Assembly (NCBI RefSeq): GCF_012395255.1
Contig: NZ_JAAZQD010000006.1
Location: 124,001 to 188,000, forward strand
Direction of reading: 5' to 3'
Length of the DNA: 64,000 bases
From: Oleiagrimonas citrea
Lineage (GTDB): Bacteria > Pseudomonadota > Gammaproteobacteria > Xanthomonadales > Rhodanobacteraceae
Part shown: piece by piece, positions 1 to 8,472 of the stretch
Layout: every line of letters starts with the position of its first letter
How positions within the stretch are numbered: position 1 is the stretch's first letter
Notes under the pieces: model-generated
The model's database searches: none
Told to the model about the DNA's origin: nothing
Seen by the model: only the letters and a program-made list of their open reading frames with translations
Program-made: the position numbers and the translations under genes

Positions 1-554
1 CGCTGGTGGTCCGCCCCGACTCGGGTGACCCGGTCGAGGTCGTGCTGCGCTGCCTGCAGCTGCTCGACGAAGCCTTTGGCTGCAGCGTCAATGGCAAGGG
101 CTTCAAGGTGCTCAACCACGTGCGCGTGATCCAGGGCGATGGCGTCGATCCGGACAGCATCCGCGCGATCCTGGAGCGTGTCACCGAGGCCGGCTACGCC
201 ACCGACAACCTCACCTTCGGCATGGGCGGCGGTTTGCTGCAGAAGCTCAATCGCGATACCCAGAAGTTTGCGCTGAAGTGCTCGGCGGCGCATGTCGACG
301 GACGCTGGATCGACGTCTACAAGCAGCCCGTCACCGACCCCGGCAAGAACTCCAAGCGCGGCCGCCTGACGCTGCTTCGCCACCGTGAATACGGCACCTG
401 GAAGACCGTCGAGGTGCCGCCGGAACTGACCCGCGTCGATGCGCTGCAGCCGCCGGTCGGCTGGGCGCACGCCATGGAGACGGTATGGGAAAACGGCGAG
501 CTGTTGCGCGACTGGCGCTTCGAGGAGATCCGCGCGCGCAGCAACGCGGAGTGA
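1..554 (+). CDS. nadV: Nicotinamide phosphoribosyltransferase, C-terminal part (5' end outside window)
   Basis: The reading frame is open at the left edge, so only about the last 183 residues are present. They carry motifs typical of the NAMPT/NadV family: VVRPDSGDP at the start, then VIQGDG near residue 43 and GMGGGLLQKLNRDTQKFA near residue 75. Family members convert nicotinamide and PRPP to NMN in a cytoplasmic NAD salvage route that bypasses NadC/PncB. The conserved GMGGGLLQ loop is characteristic of NAMPT rather than nicotinate phosphoribosyltransferase. It ends with TGA and is convergent with the following gene. The frame looks intact over the part visible. Confidence 0.9.
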   Translation, partial: LVVRPDSGDPVEVVLRCLQLLDEAFGCSVNGKGFKVLNHVRVIQGDGVDPDSIRAILERVTEAGYATDNLTFGMGGGLLQKLNRDTQKFALKCSAAHVDGRWIDVYKQPVTDPGKNSKRGRLTLLRHREYGTWKTVEVPPELTRVDALQPPVGWAHAMETVWENGELLRDWRFEEIRARSNAE

Positions 555-605
555 AGCAAGCATTTGGGCGGTGCGCAGCGCTCTGTGCACCGTCCGGCCT
601 GATGT

Positions 606-1985
606 TCAGCCGAAGCGCTTCAAGGTCTCACGAATGCGGGCGGCATTGGCCCCGGCGATGTCATGGAAAGAAGAGCTGATCCTGGAATCTTCGGCAAGCG
701 TGCACCAATACCCTTCGGCCAAAGAGGCGGCTTCGCGCCAGACATCCAGAAATTCCGGAAGCGGCGAAGGCGGTTCCGTCACGTGACCGGGTAGCGCACC
801 GCTGGTCTTCGGGCGATACGCCATGGGCAGCATGTCGTAGCTGGGCGCCAATCGCAGTGGCAACGCGTCGTCCAGAAAGAAGCCGAGGTTGCCGAAATGC
901 ATGTCGTTGTTCGCGATCAGGCGGCCGAACCACCAGCGCAGGCTCATCTGCCTGGCATCGTCCGCAGAGATCCAGTCGCCCCGTTGCAGTCGAAGTGCCG
1001 CATGTGCCCAGTCGTCACGTTCTCCGTAATGGGCATCGTCGAGGGCGGCGAGGGTGACGAATCCGCGACGCCCATGTGCTCCGATGCGATCAAAGCGGAT
1101 CGATTCCAGATAGCGCCTGTCATCGGCATCGATGCAGTCGACAAGCGCGCACTCGATGCCGTGTGCGCTCATGAGACGTGCCGCGATGTACTCGGCATGC
1201 AGCAGGTCGGCCCATCGTCGAGCAACAGCGTCGCCGGTATCGAGACGCTCCGTGAATTTCACGATGACGTCGCGCACGGAGCCGTCATCTTCAAGGATTC
1301 TGGTCGCGAACTTGGGTTGTTCACCGGCGGCCGAGGAACCGACCGGGTCGCCCCGCATCGCCGCTTGGGCAAGCTCGGCATAACGCGAGCCTCTTTGTTC
1401 GGCATCGATGGTTCGAGGCGGTGTTTCCAGGGCGCGTTTCAACGCGTTCTCGCCGACCACGAAGTTGCCGGGCGCATCGTCACCGCGCAACAGCAGCGCG
1501 GTGAGCGTGTCGGCGGCGTCCCACAAGTTCAGTTCGTTGCGCAGACCCAGTTCATTGGCGTGGCGCTGTGCGAACGCGCGACCCAGAAAACCCTGTGGCT
1601 GCATGTCGTCCATGAACCAGGGAAGACCCGGGAACAAACCCCGGGAGAACTCCCCGCGCAGCCACGCGGGAGCATGGTCGGTTTCGAGATAGAAATGATC
1701 GTCGTGCAGCGCATGCAACAGTGCGAACCGATGGGGACGACCCTGCGTGTCGATGCGATAGAGCGGCCAGCGGCTACCCAGCCCGCGGACATCGCGCGCC
1801 AGCGCGTAACGCGTGGCGCGGGCGCGACCCATGTGCACGATGTGCTCGCCTGCATCCGCGATACGCCGCGAAAGAGTGGGCTGGCTGATCCCGAGTTCAC
1901 GACTCAGGTCCGCCGCGGCGCTGGGGCCGCGGCGACGTAGGGTATTCAGCAAAGCCACCACCATGGCGTCCGTCTGTGCAGGCAT
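606..1985 (-). CDS. yjjJ: HipA-like serine/threonine kinase of the YjjJ type, with N-terminal winged HTH
   Basis: A 459-residue protein. Residues ~5-60 form a winged helix-turn-helix (SRELGISQPTLSRRI). The rest is HipA-like: the glycine-rich SSAAGEQPKF segment near 217, the catalytic-loop motif ANNDMHFGNLGF near 358, and APSYDMLP near 380 in the position of the metal-binding DFG-like motif. HipA kinases phosphorylate translation factors and cause growth arrest. YjjJ proteins are longer single-gene relatives that carry their own DNA-binding domain instead of a separate HipB, and no hipB is present here. I chose ATG at 1985; a GTG six bases upstream is possible. The upstream region is strikingly AT-rich, unlike its neighbours. 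The substrate is unknown. Confidence 0.85.
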   Translation of the reverse strand: MPAQTDAMVVALLNTLRRRGPSAAADLSRELGISQPTLSRRIADAGEHIVHMGRARATRYALARDVRGLGSRWPLYRIDTQGRPHRFALLHALHDDHFYLETDHAPAWLRGEFSRGLFPGLPWFMDDMQPQGFLGRAFAQRHANELGLRNELNLWDAADTLTALLLRGDDAPGNFVVGENALKRALETPPRTIDAEQRGSRYAELAQAAMRGDPVGSSAAGEQPKFATRILEDDGSVRDVIVKFTERLDTGDAVARRWADLLHAEYIAARLMSAHGIECALVDCIDADDRRYLESIRFDRIGAHGRRGFVTLAALDDAHYGERDDWAHAALRLQRGDWISADDARQMSLRWWFGRLIANNDMHFGNLGFFLDDALPLRLAPSYDMLPMAYRPKTSGALPGHVTEPPSPLPEFLDVWREAASLAEGYWCTLAEDSRISSSFHDIAGANAARIRETLKRFG

Positions 1986-1988
1986 ACG

Positions 1989-2104
1989 CACTTTAGTGAA
2001 TAGATAGATGAATTAACTTTTACAAGAAAAAACCTTTACAAACAATTAAGAATGAAAAAAATTAAACAAATAAGAATAGATACTTGAATAGATAGTTTGG
2101 GTGG
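1989..2104 (-). promoter_or_regulatory. AT-rich upstream region of yjjJ with short direct repeats and a small dyad
   Basis: About 115 bases of strongly AT-rich DNA lie between the yjjJ start and the 3' end of fbp, in an otherwise GC-rich window. The 11-mer tgaatagatag occurs at 1997-2007 and again at 2085-2095, with a partial copy (gaatagata) at 2074-2082. A CACT-TT-AGTG dyad lies at 1989-1998, next to the start codon. I infer a promoter/operator region, possibly bound by the HTH of YjjJ itself. I cannot place the -10/-35 boxes reliably. Confidence 0.45.
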
Positions 2105-3109
2105 TTACACGTCCAGATGATAGCGCTCAGCGGCCTCGACTTCGGCCTTCGAGCCTAGGAACACCGGCACGCGCTGGTGCAGGGCTTCGGGCTGCAGTTC
2201 CATGATGCGACCGTGGCCGGTGCTGGCTGCGCCGCCGGCCTGTTCGACGATGAAGGCCATCGGGTTGGCCTCGTACATCAGCCGCAGCTTGCCGCCCTTG
2301 GCGGCGATCTTGCTGTCCAGCGGATAGCTGAAGATGCCGCCGCGAGTCAGGATGCGGTGCACATCGGCCACCATCGAGGCCACCCAGCGCATGTTGAAGT
2401 CGCGTTCGCGCGGGCCTTCCTTGCCGGCCAGCAGGTCGCCGACGTAGCGCTGCATCGGCGCTTCCCAGTAGCGCTGGTTGGACATGTTCACGGCGAACTC
2501 GGAGGTCTCCTCGGGAATCATCGCGTCACGGCGGGTGAGGATGAAGCTGCCGACCTCGCGGTCCAGGGTGAACACGTGGGTGCCGTGGCCGAGCGTCAGC
2601 ACCAGCAGTGTGCTCGGGCCGTAGACCACGTAGCCGGCGGCGACCTGCTGCGTGCCCGGCTGCAGGAACTCGTTCACCGAGACATCCTGCCGATGGCCCT
2701 GCGGCCGGCGCAGCACCGAAAAGATGGTGCCCACGGCAATGTTCACGTCGATGTTGGAACTGCCATCGAGCGGATCGAACAGCAGCAGGTAGCCGCCCTT
2801 GGGATAGGCGTCGGGAATCGGCTGCGGGTCGGCCATCTCCTCCGAGGCGCAGGCGGCCAGATGCCCGCCCCAGGCGTTGGCGTCGAGCAGGATCTCGTTG
2901 GACAACACGTCGAGCTTCTTCTGCGCCTCGCCCTGCACGTTGTCCGAGCCGGCCTCGCCCAGCACGCCGCCCAGCGCGCCCTTGCCGGTCGCCACGCCGA
3001 TGCGCTTGCAGGCGCGCGCGACCACTTCCAGCAGCTGGGTCAGGTCGGTGCTGCCGTAGCCGGCGCGGCGTTCCTCGGTCAGGAACTGGGTCAGGGTGAT
3101 GGACTTCAT
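2105..3109 (-). CDS. fbp: Fructose-1,6-bisphosphatase, class I
   Basis: A 334-residue protein, the usual length for class I FBPase. It hydrolyses fructose 1,6-bisphosphate to fructose 6-phosphate in cytoplasmic gluconeogenesis. The metal/phosphate signature [15 protein letters not shown] is near residue 110, with the upstream acidic SEEMADP segment. The C-terminal [22 protein letters not shown] matches the sugar-phosphate binding region; the motif is given in parts as [14 protein letters not shown] then FIVEQAGG. The start is ATG at 3109. It stands alone between the AT-rich yjjJ upstream region and a divergent GST gene. Confidence 0.96.
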   Translation of the reverse strand: MKSITLTQFLTEERRAGYGSTDLTQLLEVVARACKRIGVATGKGALGGVLGEAGSDNVQGEAQKKLDVLSNEILLDANAWGGHLAACASEEMADPQPIPDAYPKGGYLLLFDPLDGSSNIDVNIAVGTIFSVLRRPQGHRQDVSVNEFLQPGTQQVAAGYVVYGPSTLLVLTLGHGTHVFTLDREVGSFILTRRDAMIPEETSEFAVNMSNQRYWEAPMQRYVGDLLAGKEGPRERDFNMRWVASMVADVHRILTRGGIFSYPLDSKIAAKGGKLRLMYEANPMAFIVEQAGGAASTGHGRIMELQPEALHQRVPVFLGSKAEVEAAERYHLDV

Positions 3110-3257
3110 GGCGGGATTCCGTCGCGGAGAAAGGCGCTATTGTCGCGGACGCGGGCCGCCCCCGAAAGTCGCCGCCCCGTTCAGGCTGCTGACACCACGC
3201 TGGCAGCAGGCGCGGTGCATGATGCACGCATCGACCCACCGATCGAGGAGTGATCCC

Positions 3258-3890
3258 GTGAGCCCGACCCCGTACGTCACTTTTTTCCATGCCCCGCACA
3301 GTCGTTCCGGCGGGACCCGTGCCCTGTTCGAGGAGCTGGGCGTGGACTACGACATGCATGTGCTGAACCTGAAGACCGGCACGCAGCGCGATGCGGAATA
3401 CCTGGCCATCAATCCGATGGGCAAGGTGCCGGCGATCCGCCATGGCGATGCGCTGATCACCGAGCAGCCGGCGGTGATGATGTACCTGGCCGATCTGTAT
3501 CCGGAGAAAGGCCTGGCGCCGCCGCTGGGCGATCCGCTGCGCGGCCCTTATCTACGTTGGATGGTGTTCTACGGGTCCTGCCTGGAACCGGCGGTCATGG
3601 ACCATTCGGCCAAGCGCGAACCGGTGCCGGCGATGCAGAGCGGCTACGGCGACTACGACTGCGTGATCCGGGTGCTGGCCGAACAGCTCGAACAGGGGCC
3701 GTACCTGCTGGGCGAGCGCTTTACCGCCGCCGATGTGCTGTACGGCTGCGCACTGCGCTGGTTCCTGATGTGGAAACTGGTGCCGGATCTTCCGGTGTTC
3801 CGGGCCTACGTCGAGCGCGTGACCTCGCGCGAAGGCATCCAGCGTGCGGATCGCAAGGACGAAGCGCTGGCGGCCAGCCAGGAGGGCTGA
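3258..3890 (+). CDS. Glutathione S-transferase family protein
   Basis: About 210 residues with a thioredoxin-like N-terminal domain (YVTFFHAPHSRSGGTRALFEEL, residues ~5-26; split as YVTFFHAPHSRSGG and TRALFEEL). It has the cis-proline NPMGKVPAI near 54, the glutathione-binding TEQPAVMMYLAD near 70, and an all-helical C-terminal domain containing YLLGERFTAADVL near 152. The start is GTG at 3258, preceded by gaggag, which fits better than the upstream in-frame ATGs that would add a non-homologous basic leader. GSTs conjugate glutathione to electrophiles or act as isomerases or reductases; the substrate cannot be read from sequence. Confidence 0.85.
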   Translation: MSPTPYVTFFHAPHSRSGGTRALFEELGVDYDMHVLNLKTGTQRDAEYLAINPMGKVPAIRHGDALITEQPAVMMYLADLYPEKGLAPPLGDPLRGPYLRWMVFYGSCLEPAVMDHSAKREPVPAMQSGYGDYDCVIRVLAEQLEQGPYLLGERFTAADVLYGCALRWFLMWKLVPDLPVFRAYVERVTSREGIQRADRKDEALAASQEG

Positions 3891-3911
3891 TCCGTCGCGG
3901 CCGGCGGCGAC

Positions 3912-4634
3912 ATGCGCGATGATGCGCGCATGCGCCGCGCCGACCGCCTGTTCCAGATCATCCACGCCCTGCGCGGGCGGCGCACCGCCCTGCCCGCGCG
4001 CCAACTGGCGGAGCTGCTGGAAGTGTCACTGCGTACGGTCTATCGGGACGTGGCCGATCTGCAGCGCTCCGGTGTGCCGATCGAGGGCGAGGCCGGCGTC
4101 GGCTACGTGTTGCGCAAGGGGGCGGACGTGCCGCCTCTGATGTTCCGTCCCGAAGAGCTGGAAGCGCTGGTGGTCGGCGCGCGCTTCGCCCGCGCCTTCG
4201 CCGGCACGCGACTGGCCGCCGGCGCGGCCACGGCCATGCGCAAGATCGAGGCGGTGCTGCCCGAAAACCTGCGCGAACGCGCCGATCGCACGCGCATCTT
4301 TGCGCCTGTTTTCGAGGATCGTCATCAAGCCGATTTCGCCCGGATCATCGACTGCCTGCACGCCGCCATCGACGCACGGCAGGCGTTGCAACTGTGCTAC
4401 CGGAATCTGGCCGAGCAACCCAGTGCGCGCGTGGTCGAACCGCTGTGCCTGGCATTCTGGGGCGGCAAGTGGACGCTGGGCGCGTGGTGCCGTATGCGCG
4501 GCGATTTCCGCAACTTCCGCCTCGACCGCATCAGCGTCATCGACGATGCCGGCGAATGTTTCGAGGACGATCCGGCGCGCGGCCTGCAGGCGTATCTGGC
4601 CGCCGTCCGTCGCCGCCCGCACGCGCCGGGCTGA
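3912..4634 (+). CDS. HTH/WYL-domain transcriptional regulator (YafY/DeoR-like)
   Basis: A 240-residue protein with an N-terminal HTH (PARQLAELLEVSLRTVYRDV, residues ~28-47) followed by the GYVLRKG wing, and a C-terminal WYL-type ligand-sensing region (RVVEPLCLAFWGGKWTLGAW near 174-193). WYL regulators usually respond to a small ligand or nucleic acid and often control neighbouring genes. It starts 21 bp after the GST stop and is probably co-transcribed, so control of the GST is possible. ATG 3930 is an equally plausible start, since it begins the conserved MRRADRLFQI sequence. Confidence 0.82.
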   Translation: MRDDARMRRADRLFQIIHALRGRRTALPARQLAELLEVSLRTVYRDVADLQRSGVPIEGEAGVGYVLRKGADVPPLMFRPEELEALVVGARFARAFAGTRLAAGAATAMRKIEAVLPENLRERADRTRIFAPVFEDRHQADFARIIDCLHAAIDARQALQLCYRNLAEQPSARVVEPLCLAFWGGKWTLGAWCRMRGDFRNFRLDRISVIDDAGECFEDDPARGLQAYLAAVRRRPHAPG

Positions 4635-4713
4635 TCGCGACGAACCTTCGGCACGTGCCCGCGCCGGTCGGGTCTGCGATCATCGCCGAATGGGTGTTCA
4701 CGCAGGCAGAAAC

Positions 4714-6495
4714 ATGATGAAGCAGTGGCTGGGCTGGATGATGGCGGGCGCGTTGCTGGCGGGCGCGTTGCTGGCGGCGCCGCTGGCGCACGCGCAGGCG
4801 ACGTCGCCGGATGCGCGCTTCAAGGCCATCTACCAGCAGGAATGGGCCTGGCGCAGCGGCGCCTCGCGCGGACCGGCGAGCATGGATCTGCCCGACAACA
4901 GCCGTCTGGACACGGTCGACGCCGCCGATCAGGCCAAGCGACTGGCGTACTGGAAGAAGGTGCTGGCCGAACTGGACGCGCTCGACGTGGATGCACTCTC
5001 GCCCGCCGAGCGCATCAACTATGCGGTCTACCATCGCCAGATCGCCAACTTCGTCGCCGACGGCAACTTCAAGGCTTGGCAGATGCCGTTCAACAGCGAT
5101 TCGGCGTTCTGGTCGGACCTGGGCTATGAACTGAATGCCGGTCGCCTGCACACGCCGGCCGATTATCGTGCGTATCTGGCCAAACTGCGCCAGGTACCGC
5201 GCTACTTCGCGCAGCAGGAAGCCAACATGAAGTTGGGGCTGGCGCGAGGATTCAGCGTGCCGCGTGCCGTACTGGACGGGCGCGACAAGTCGATCGCCTC
5301 TGTGGCCCACCTCACGGACCCGACCCGCAGCAGCTTCTACAAACCGTTCGAGCATCTGCCGGCGAGCCTGTCGGCGGACCAGGCGCAGGACTTGAAGAAC
5401 CGCGCGCTGTCGGTCATTCGCGACGACGTGATTCCTGCCTACGCCGGACTGCTGAAATTCTTCGACGACACCTATGTGCCGAACGCGCGCACCACGCTGG
5501 CCGCCGAGGCGCTGCCGGACGGCAAGGCGTATTACCGTCAGCAGATCCGCGCCTTCACCACCTTGGACCTGACGCCGGATGCCATTCATGCGATCGGTCT
5601 GAAGCAGGTCGCGAAGATCCACGCGCAGATGCTGGCGACGATGCGCAAGACGGGTTTCCAGGGCGGTTTCGCCGAGTTTCTGACCTATCTGCGCACCGAC
5701 CCGAAGTTCTACGCGAAGACGCCGCAGGAACTGCTCGACAAGACCGCCTGGGTGGCGAAGGAGGTCGATGGCAAGCTGTCGCGCTTCTTCGGCCACCTGC
5801 CGCGCGAGCGCTTCACCATCGAACCGGTGCCGGCCGATATCGCGCCGTACTACACCTCCGGTCGCGGCGGTCCGCACGTGTATCTGGTCAACACCTATGA
5901 TCTGAAGTCGCGCCCGCTGTACAACATGCCGGCGCTGACCCTGCACGAGTCCTATCCCGGCCATGCCCTGCAGCTGGAACTGGCCGACGAGGCCAGGAAC
6001 CAGCCGGCCTTCCGCCGCGACGGCTACATCTCCGCCTACGGTGAGGGCTGGGCGCTGTACTCGGAATATCTGGGCAACGAGATGGGCATCTACAAGACGC
6101 CCTACCAGCGCTTCGGCTTTCTGACCTACCAGATGTGGCGCGCATGCCGGCTGGTGGTCGACACCGGCATCCATCATCTGGGCTGGAGCCGTCAGCAGGC
6201 TGTCGACTATATGCTGAAGAACACCGCGCTCAGCCGCCGCGAGATCGAGAACGAGGTCGACCGCTACATCAGCTGGCCCGGCCAGGCGCTCAGCTACGAG
6301 CTGGGCTATCTGGAAATCCGCCGTCTGCGCGCCAAGGCGGAAAAGGCACTGGGGCCGAAGTTCGACCTGCGTGCGTTCCACGACACCGTGTTGTCGACCG
6401 GCTCGGTGCCATTACCAGTACTGGCGCGTCGCATCGATCGCTTCATCACCGAGGGCGGTCCGGAACCGGATTACGGTGCCGAGGGTACGCGCTGA
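4714..6495 (+). CDS. Secreted DUF885 family protein, predicted zinc peptidase-like
   Basis: A 593-residue protein with a clear N-terminal signal sequence (two-methionine start, hydrophobic stretch, AHAQA cleavage region, residues 1-28). DUF885 proteins carry a conserved HESYPGH motif, seen here as TLHESYPGHALQ near residue 408. It resembles an HExxxH zinc site, and an EGWALYSEYLG segment ~33 residues later supplies a candidate glutamate ligand. Members are usually exported and presumed metallopeptidases, but substrates are rarely known. The frame is open far upstream, but the signal peptide and a purine-rich site at 4703-4710 support the start at 4714. Confidence 0.85.
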   Translation: MMKQWLGWMMAGALLAGALLAAPLAHAQATSPDARFKAIYQQEWAWRSGASRGPASMDLPDNSRLDTVDAADQAKRLAYWKKVLAELDALDVDALSPAERINYAVYHRQIANFVADGNFKAWQMPFNSDSAFWSDLGYELNAGRLHTPADYRAYLAKLRQVPRYFAQQEANMKLGLARGFSVPRAVLDGRDKSIASVAHLTDPTRSSFYKPFEHLPASLSADQAQDLKNRALSVIRDDVIPAYAGLLKFFDDTYVPNARTTLAAEALPDGKAYYRQQIRAFTTLDLTPDAIHAIGLKQVAKIHAQMLATMRKTGFQGGFAEFLTYLRTDPKFYAKTPQELLDKTAWVAKEVDGKLSRFFGHLPRERFTIEPVPADIAPYYTSGRGGPHVYLVNTYDLKSRPLYNMPALTLHESYPGHALQLELADEARNQPAFRRDGYISAYGEGWALYSEYLGNEMGIYKTPYQRFGFLTYQMWRACRLVVDTGIHHLGWSRQQAVDYMLKNTALSRREIENEVDRYISWPGQALSYELGYLEIRRLRAKAEKALGPKFDLRAFHDTVLSTGSVPLPVLARRIDRFITEGGPEPDYGAEGTR

Positions 6496-6666
6496 CAACG
6501 CAGGCAGCGCCGCGGCGCAGCTTTGCATGACTCATCAAAGGTCTTTCGTGGCCCCCTGCGGCAGCGCGTCGCAGGCTGCGTGTACTTGATCCTGGTCAAC
6601 ATTCGCCGGTCTGTCCGGACACACACTCCTCGCCGAAATCCAACGCTGCTACCGAGGAGTACGACA

Positions 6667-7284
6667 ATGAAAAAGTTGATGGGAACCGCACTGGTCGCGG
6701 CCATCGCGCTGGCCGGCGTCGGTCAGGCGCATGCTGCCGACGGCGACTGGGTGGTGAAGGTCGGCGCCCATGTGGTGGAGCCGAAGTCCGATAATGGCAC
6801 CCTCGCGGGCGGCGCCCTGAAGGCGGACATCGGCAGCTCGACGCGTCCGACCATCACGGCCGAGTACTTCTTCACCCCGCACGTGGGGCTGGAAGTGCTG
6901 GCTTCGACGCCCTTCCAGCACACGGTGCGCCTGAACGGCGCCAAGGCGGCAACCTTCAAGCATCTGCCGCCGACGATCAGCTTGCAGTATCACTTCCGTC
7001 CGCAGGCGACGGTGTCGCCGTTCGTCGGTCTGGGCGTGAACTACACCTACGTGTTCGGCGAACACACCACCGGACCGCTGGCCGGTACCCGCCTGAGCGT
7101 GAACGACTCGTTCGGCGTGGCCGCGCATGCGGGCCTGGACTTCCGTCTGAATCCGAAATGGCTGTTCACGGTCGATGCGCGCTGGATCAACATCGACGCC
7201 AAGGCCAAGGTCAACGGCGTTTCGGTCGGCACCGTGCATGTCGATCCGTGGGTCTACGGCGTGGCCGTGGGCTACCGCTTCTGA
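6667..7284 (+). CDS. ompW: OmpW family outer membrane protein
   Basis: 205 residues with a signal peptide (MKKLMGTALVAAIALAG, cleavage after AHA) and an eight-stranded beta-barrel pattern. OmpW hallmarks are the early DWVVKVGAHVVEP strand, TAEYFFTPHVGLEVLA near 65, the TISLQYHF strand near 102, and the terminal GVAVGYRF ending in phenylalanine, as expected for BAM recognition. OmpW forms a small barrel with a hydrophobic channel, linked in other bacteria to uptake of hydrophobic compounds and stress responses. An excellent cgaggag ribosome binding site lies 6 bases before the ATG at 6667. A hairpin terminator follows. Confidence 0.92.
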   Translation: MKKLMGTALVAAIALAGVGQAHAADGDWVVKVGAHVVEPKSDNGTLAGGALKADIGSSTRPTITAEYFFTPHVGLEVLASTPFQHTVRLNGAKAATFKHLPPTISLQYHFRPQATVSPFVGLGVNYTYVFGEHTTGPLAGTRLSVNDSFGVAAHAGLDFRLNPKWLFTVDARWINIDAKAKVNGVSVGTVHVDPWVYGVAVGYRF

Positions 7285-7301
7285 GCGCATCCGGTAGGGG
7301 A

Positions 7302-7342
7302 CGGACCCGCGGTCGGCCGGAAACGGTCGGGCGCGGGTTTTT
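7302..7342 (+). terminator. Rho-independent terminator after ompW
   Basis: An interrupted GC-rich stem pairs acccgcg (from 7305) with cgcgggt (ending 7338), with an inner ggccg/cggtc stem around a gaaa loop. Five T residues follow. It sits 20 bases after the ompW stop. Confidence 0.75.
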
Positions 7343-7374
7343 GCATGCTGCGTGCACGATGCGGAAAAGCGCGC

Positions 7375-7920
7375 TCAATGTGCGGTCGCTGCGCGCGGAC
7401 GGTCGCTGAAGCGCGCCAACCGCGTCACCTGTTCCGTGATGACCCGGTCGACGGCGGGGGCGACGTCGCTCAGCTGACTCAGGGACGATCCGTTGACGCG
7501 ATAATCGACCTCGACGCGCGTGCCGCCGTCATGCGGGGTCAGGGCGAAACGCAGCACGCCCTCCACCGCCATCGTCTGCAGCGGCCCCAATGCGCCCTCC
7601 AGCACCAGTGCATGGCCGGGCAGTGCCGCAATGACGCGCGCATGCTCGACTGAACCGCCATTCCAGTGTTCGCAGAAGCAGCCACCGGCGCGTGCCTGCA
7701 GGGAAAGATTCTGGGCCTTGCCGGAGAAAGTGTGCGAGGAACTCCACCAGCGGTCGATGCGAAGAAGATCGGCGTAGACCCTTTTCGGCGCATGGGCCAC
7801 ATCGACCTGCACGTGAACGTGGAAACCGTCGGCTGCGTGTTGCACGACGTCGGCTCGGGCGGGTATCGCGAAGATCGGCGTCAGCAGACAAGCCAGTACG
7901 AGGATGTTTTTCATGCGCAT
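7375..7920 (-). CDS. Exported SRPBCC (START/Bet v1-like) family protein
   Basis: About 181 residues. An N-terminal signal peptide (MRMKNILVLACLLTPIFAI, cleavage near ARA) is followed by an SRPBCC-like fold: VHVQVDVAHAPKRVYADLL opens the domain, WWSSSHTFSGKAQNLSLQ lies in the middle, and the C-terminal helix TEQVTRLARFS closes it. Such proteins bind hydrophobic ligands or resemble polyketide cyclases, but a periplasmic member has no assigned role. ATG 7920 is chosen because the upstream extension lacks signal-peptide character; ATG 7914 is equally good. It is divergent from the toxin-antitoxin pair. Confidence 0.72.
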   Translation of the reverse strand: MRMKNILVLACLLTPIFAIPARADVVQHAADGFHVHVQVDVAHAPKRVYADLLRIDRWWSSSHTFSGKAQNLSLQARAGGCFCEHWNGGSVEHARVIAALPGHALVLEGALGPLQTMAVEGVLRFALTPHDGGTRVEVDYRVNGSSLSQLSDVAPAVDRVITEQVTRLARFSDRPRAATAH

Positions 7921-7998
7921 GCCCGGTTGGCGGTTTGCCTGCCAGTGTACGCAGGAAAAACACGGCGTGAACAACCGGAGGCGCTATGCGCAAAAATT

Positions 7999-8035
7999 CC
8001 ACAAATGGAGTAAAATATAAAATAACTTCATGTGG
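7999..8035 (+). promoter_or_regulatory. Candidate promoter/operator of the Xre-RES operon
   Basis: An imperfect inverted repeat is formed by ccacaaatggagt (7999-8011) and acttcatgtgg (8025-8035). It encloses an AT-rich core containing tataaaat (8016-8023), a plausible -10 element. The dyad overlaps the likely promoter and lies just before the antitoxin start at 8045. This is the expected layout for autorepression by an Xre-type antitoxin. The -35 box is not clear. Confidence 0.45.
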
Positions 8036-8044
8036 AGAAGTTCC

Positions 8045-8446
8045 ATGTCCGCGCTTGCCGCATCCGATTATCCGCTGCATGAGCACGACGGCACCCTCGA
8101 CGGCCCGGCCCTTCGCGCATTCTTCCGTCTGGCCGAAGCATGGAAACTGCGCGTTGCCGAGCAACGGCGTCTGCTGGGCGACCCGCCGCAATCGACCTTC
8201 TACAAATGGAAGCGCGAAGGCGAGGGCGCACTGGGGCGCGATACGCTGGAGCGCATCAGCTATCTGCTCGGCATCTGGAAAGACCTGCAGATTCTGCTGC
8301 CGAATCCCGAGCGTGCCGATGCCTGGGTCCGGCGCTCCAACGACGCCGCGCCGTTCGGCGGTCGCAGCGCGCTGGACCGCATGCTTTCCGGCAATGTGGC
8401 CGACCTCTACGTCGTGCGCGAGTATCTCGACGCCCAGCGCGGCTGA
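8045..8446 (+). CDS. Xre/MbcA/ParS-type antitoxin
   Basis: 133 residues. An N-terminal HTH-like region (RLAEAWKLRVAEQRRLLG, STFYKWKREG) precedes a C-terminal domain of the Xre/MbcA/ParS toxin-binding type, with ISYLLGIWKDLQILLPNPERA and the ending SGNVADLYVVREYLDAQRG (motifs given in part). Family antitoxins bind RES toxins and repress their own operon. ATG 8045 is preceded by tggagaag; an in-frame ATG at 8030 lies inside the operator dyad and is less likely. The RES toxin gene follows 26 bp downstream. Confidence 0.85.
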   Translation: MSALAASDYPLHEHDGTLDGPALRAFFRLAEAWKLRVAEQRRLLGDPPQSTFYKWKREGEGALGRDTLERISYLLGIWKDLQILLPNPERADAWVRRSNDAAPFGGRSALDRMLSGNVADLYVVREYLDAQRG

Positions 8447-8472
8447 TCCGGACGCCGTTCTCGGACACTGAG

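Noticed and set aside
4537-6381. 614-codon frame antisense to the DUF885 gene
   Set aside because: Shadow frame. The sense gene has a signal peptide, family motifs and normal codon pattern.
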